Assembly (NCBI GenBank): GCA_026390245.1 | Contig: JAPLGI010000043.1 | Span: forward strand, 1-5,838 | Direction of reading: 5' to 3' | DNA from: Caldisericota bacterium | GTDB lineage: Bacteria; Caldisericota; Caldisericia; Cryosericales; Cryosericaceae | Length of the DNA: 5,838 nucleotides | In this document: positions 5,737 through 5,838 of the stretch, in pieces | Layout of the letters: the number at the start of each line of letters is the position of its first letter | Position numbering within the stretch: position 1 is the first letter of the stretch | The notes under the pieces: generated by a model | Database searches by the model: none | Told to the model about the DNA's origin: nothing | Seen by the model: the letters and a program-made list of their open reading frames with translations, nothing else | Program-made: the position numbers and the translations under genes

Positions 5737-5838
5737 ATGGAGTCGGCGCACGGGCGGGATGCCAGCGGGAGTCGGATTCCCGGACAGCTGACGGGGTTCA
5801 GGATGACAAAGGACCGTCGGATAATCCTTGAGGTCCTT
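5737..5838 (+). CDS. Probable Fur-family metalloregulator, 3'-partial (N-terminus only)
   Basis: An ATG four bases after the permease stop opens a frame with no stop through the window end, giving 34 residues. The last part, LTGFRMTKDRRIILEVL (residues 18-34), resembles the first helix region of Fur/Zur/PerR proteins, typically of the form 'GLRLTPQRRAILEVL' (the winged-helix DNA-binding domain). The metal-binding histidines and cysteines would lie beyond the window, so the subtype cannot be told. A purine-rich stretch, GGGGAAGTGAG (5723-5733), spans the permease stop and can serve as ribosome-binding site. A second in-frame ATG at 5803 would remove part of the first helix and is less likely. 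The tight spacing implies co-transcription with the permease, and the 7-1-7 dyad upstream of the operon fits this family's binding sites. Confidence is limited by the short length. Confidence 0.65.
   Translation, partial: MESAHGRDASGSRIPGQLTGFRMTKDRRIILEVL

Noticed and set aside
1..5838. CRISPR arrays, tRNA or rRNA genes, insertion sequences
   Set aside because: No regularly spaced repeats, cloverleaf-like segments, rRNA signatures or transposase frames were seen on either strand.

Overview
This is a bacterial window of fairly high GC, with dense genes on both strands. The gene set is a molybdenum hydroxylase, a tripeptidase carrying a DUF1893 domain, and an ArsP_2-type metal permease followed by the start of a Fur-family gene. 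That would suit an anaerobe of the Firmicutes type or a deeper-branching relative. No taxon-specific marker is present, so this placement is inference.

Positions 1-2838 (+) hold a translationally coupled pair from a xanthine dehydrogenase-family enzyme. The first is a [2Fe-2S] subunit that is 5'-truncated by the window edge. The second is the complete molybdopterin-binding catalytic subunit, joined to the first by an ATGA overlap. The FAD subunit that normally completes such enzymes is not in the window and may lie upstream. A GC-rich hairpin at 2864-2893 separates this operon from the convergent gene that follows.

Positions 2917-4632 (-) hold one uninterrupted frame that joins an N-terminal DUF1893 domain to a complete peptidase T with all the expected metal and catalytic residues. 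The canonical PepT start codon lies inside this frame. It has a strong ribosome-binding site and a perfect GC hairpin directly upstream, so the gene could make both a fused protein and a separate PepT.

Positions 4633-4811 form a divergent intergenic region. It carries a sigma-70-like promoter and a perfect 7-1-7 dyad (TGCAAATCATTTGCA) with Fur/Zur-box architecture, just ahead of the permease gene at 4812-5732 (+). Four bases after the permease, a frame opens and runs off the window end. Its 34 visible residues end in a segment that resembles the first DNA-binding helices of Fur-family regulators. Together these suggest a self-regulated metal-transport operon: operator, permease, metal sensor. 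This is the most interesting unit in the window; the metal is unknown.
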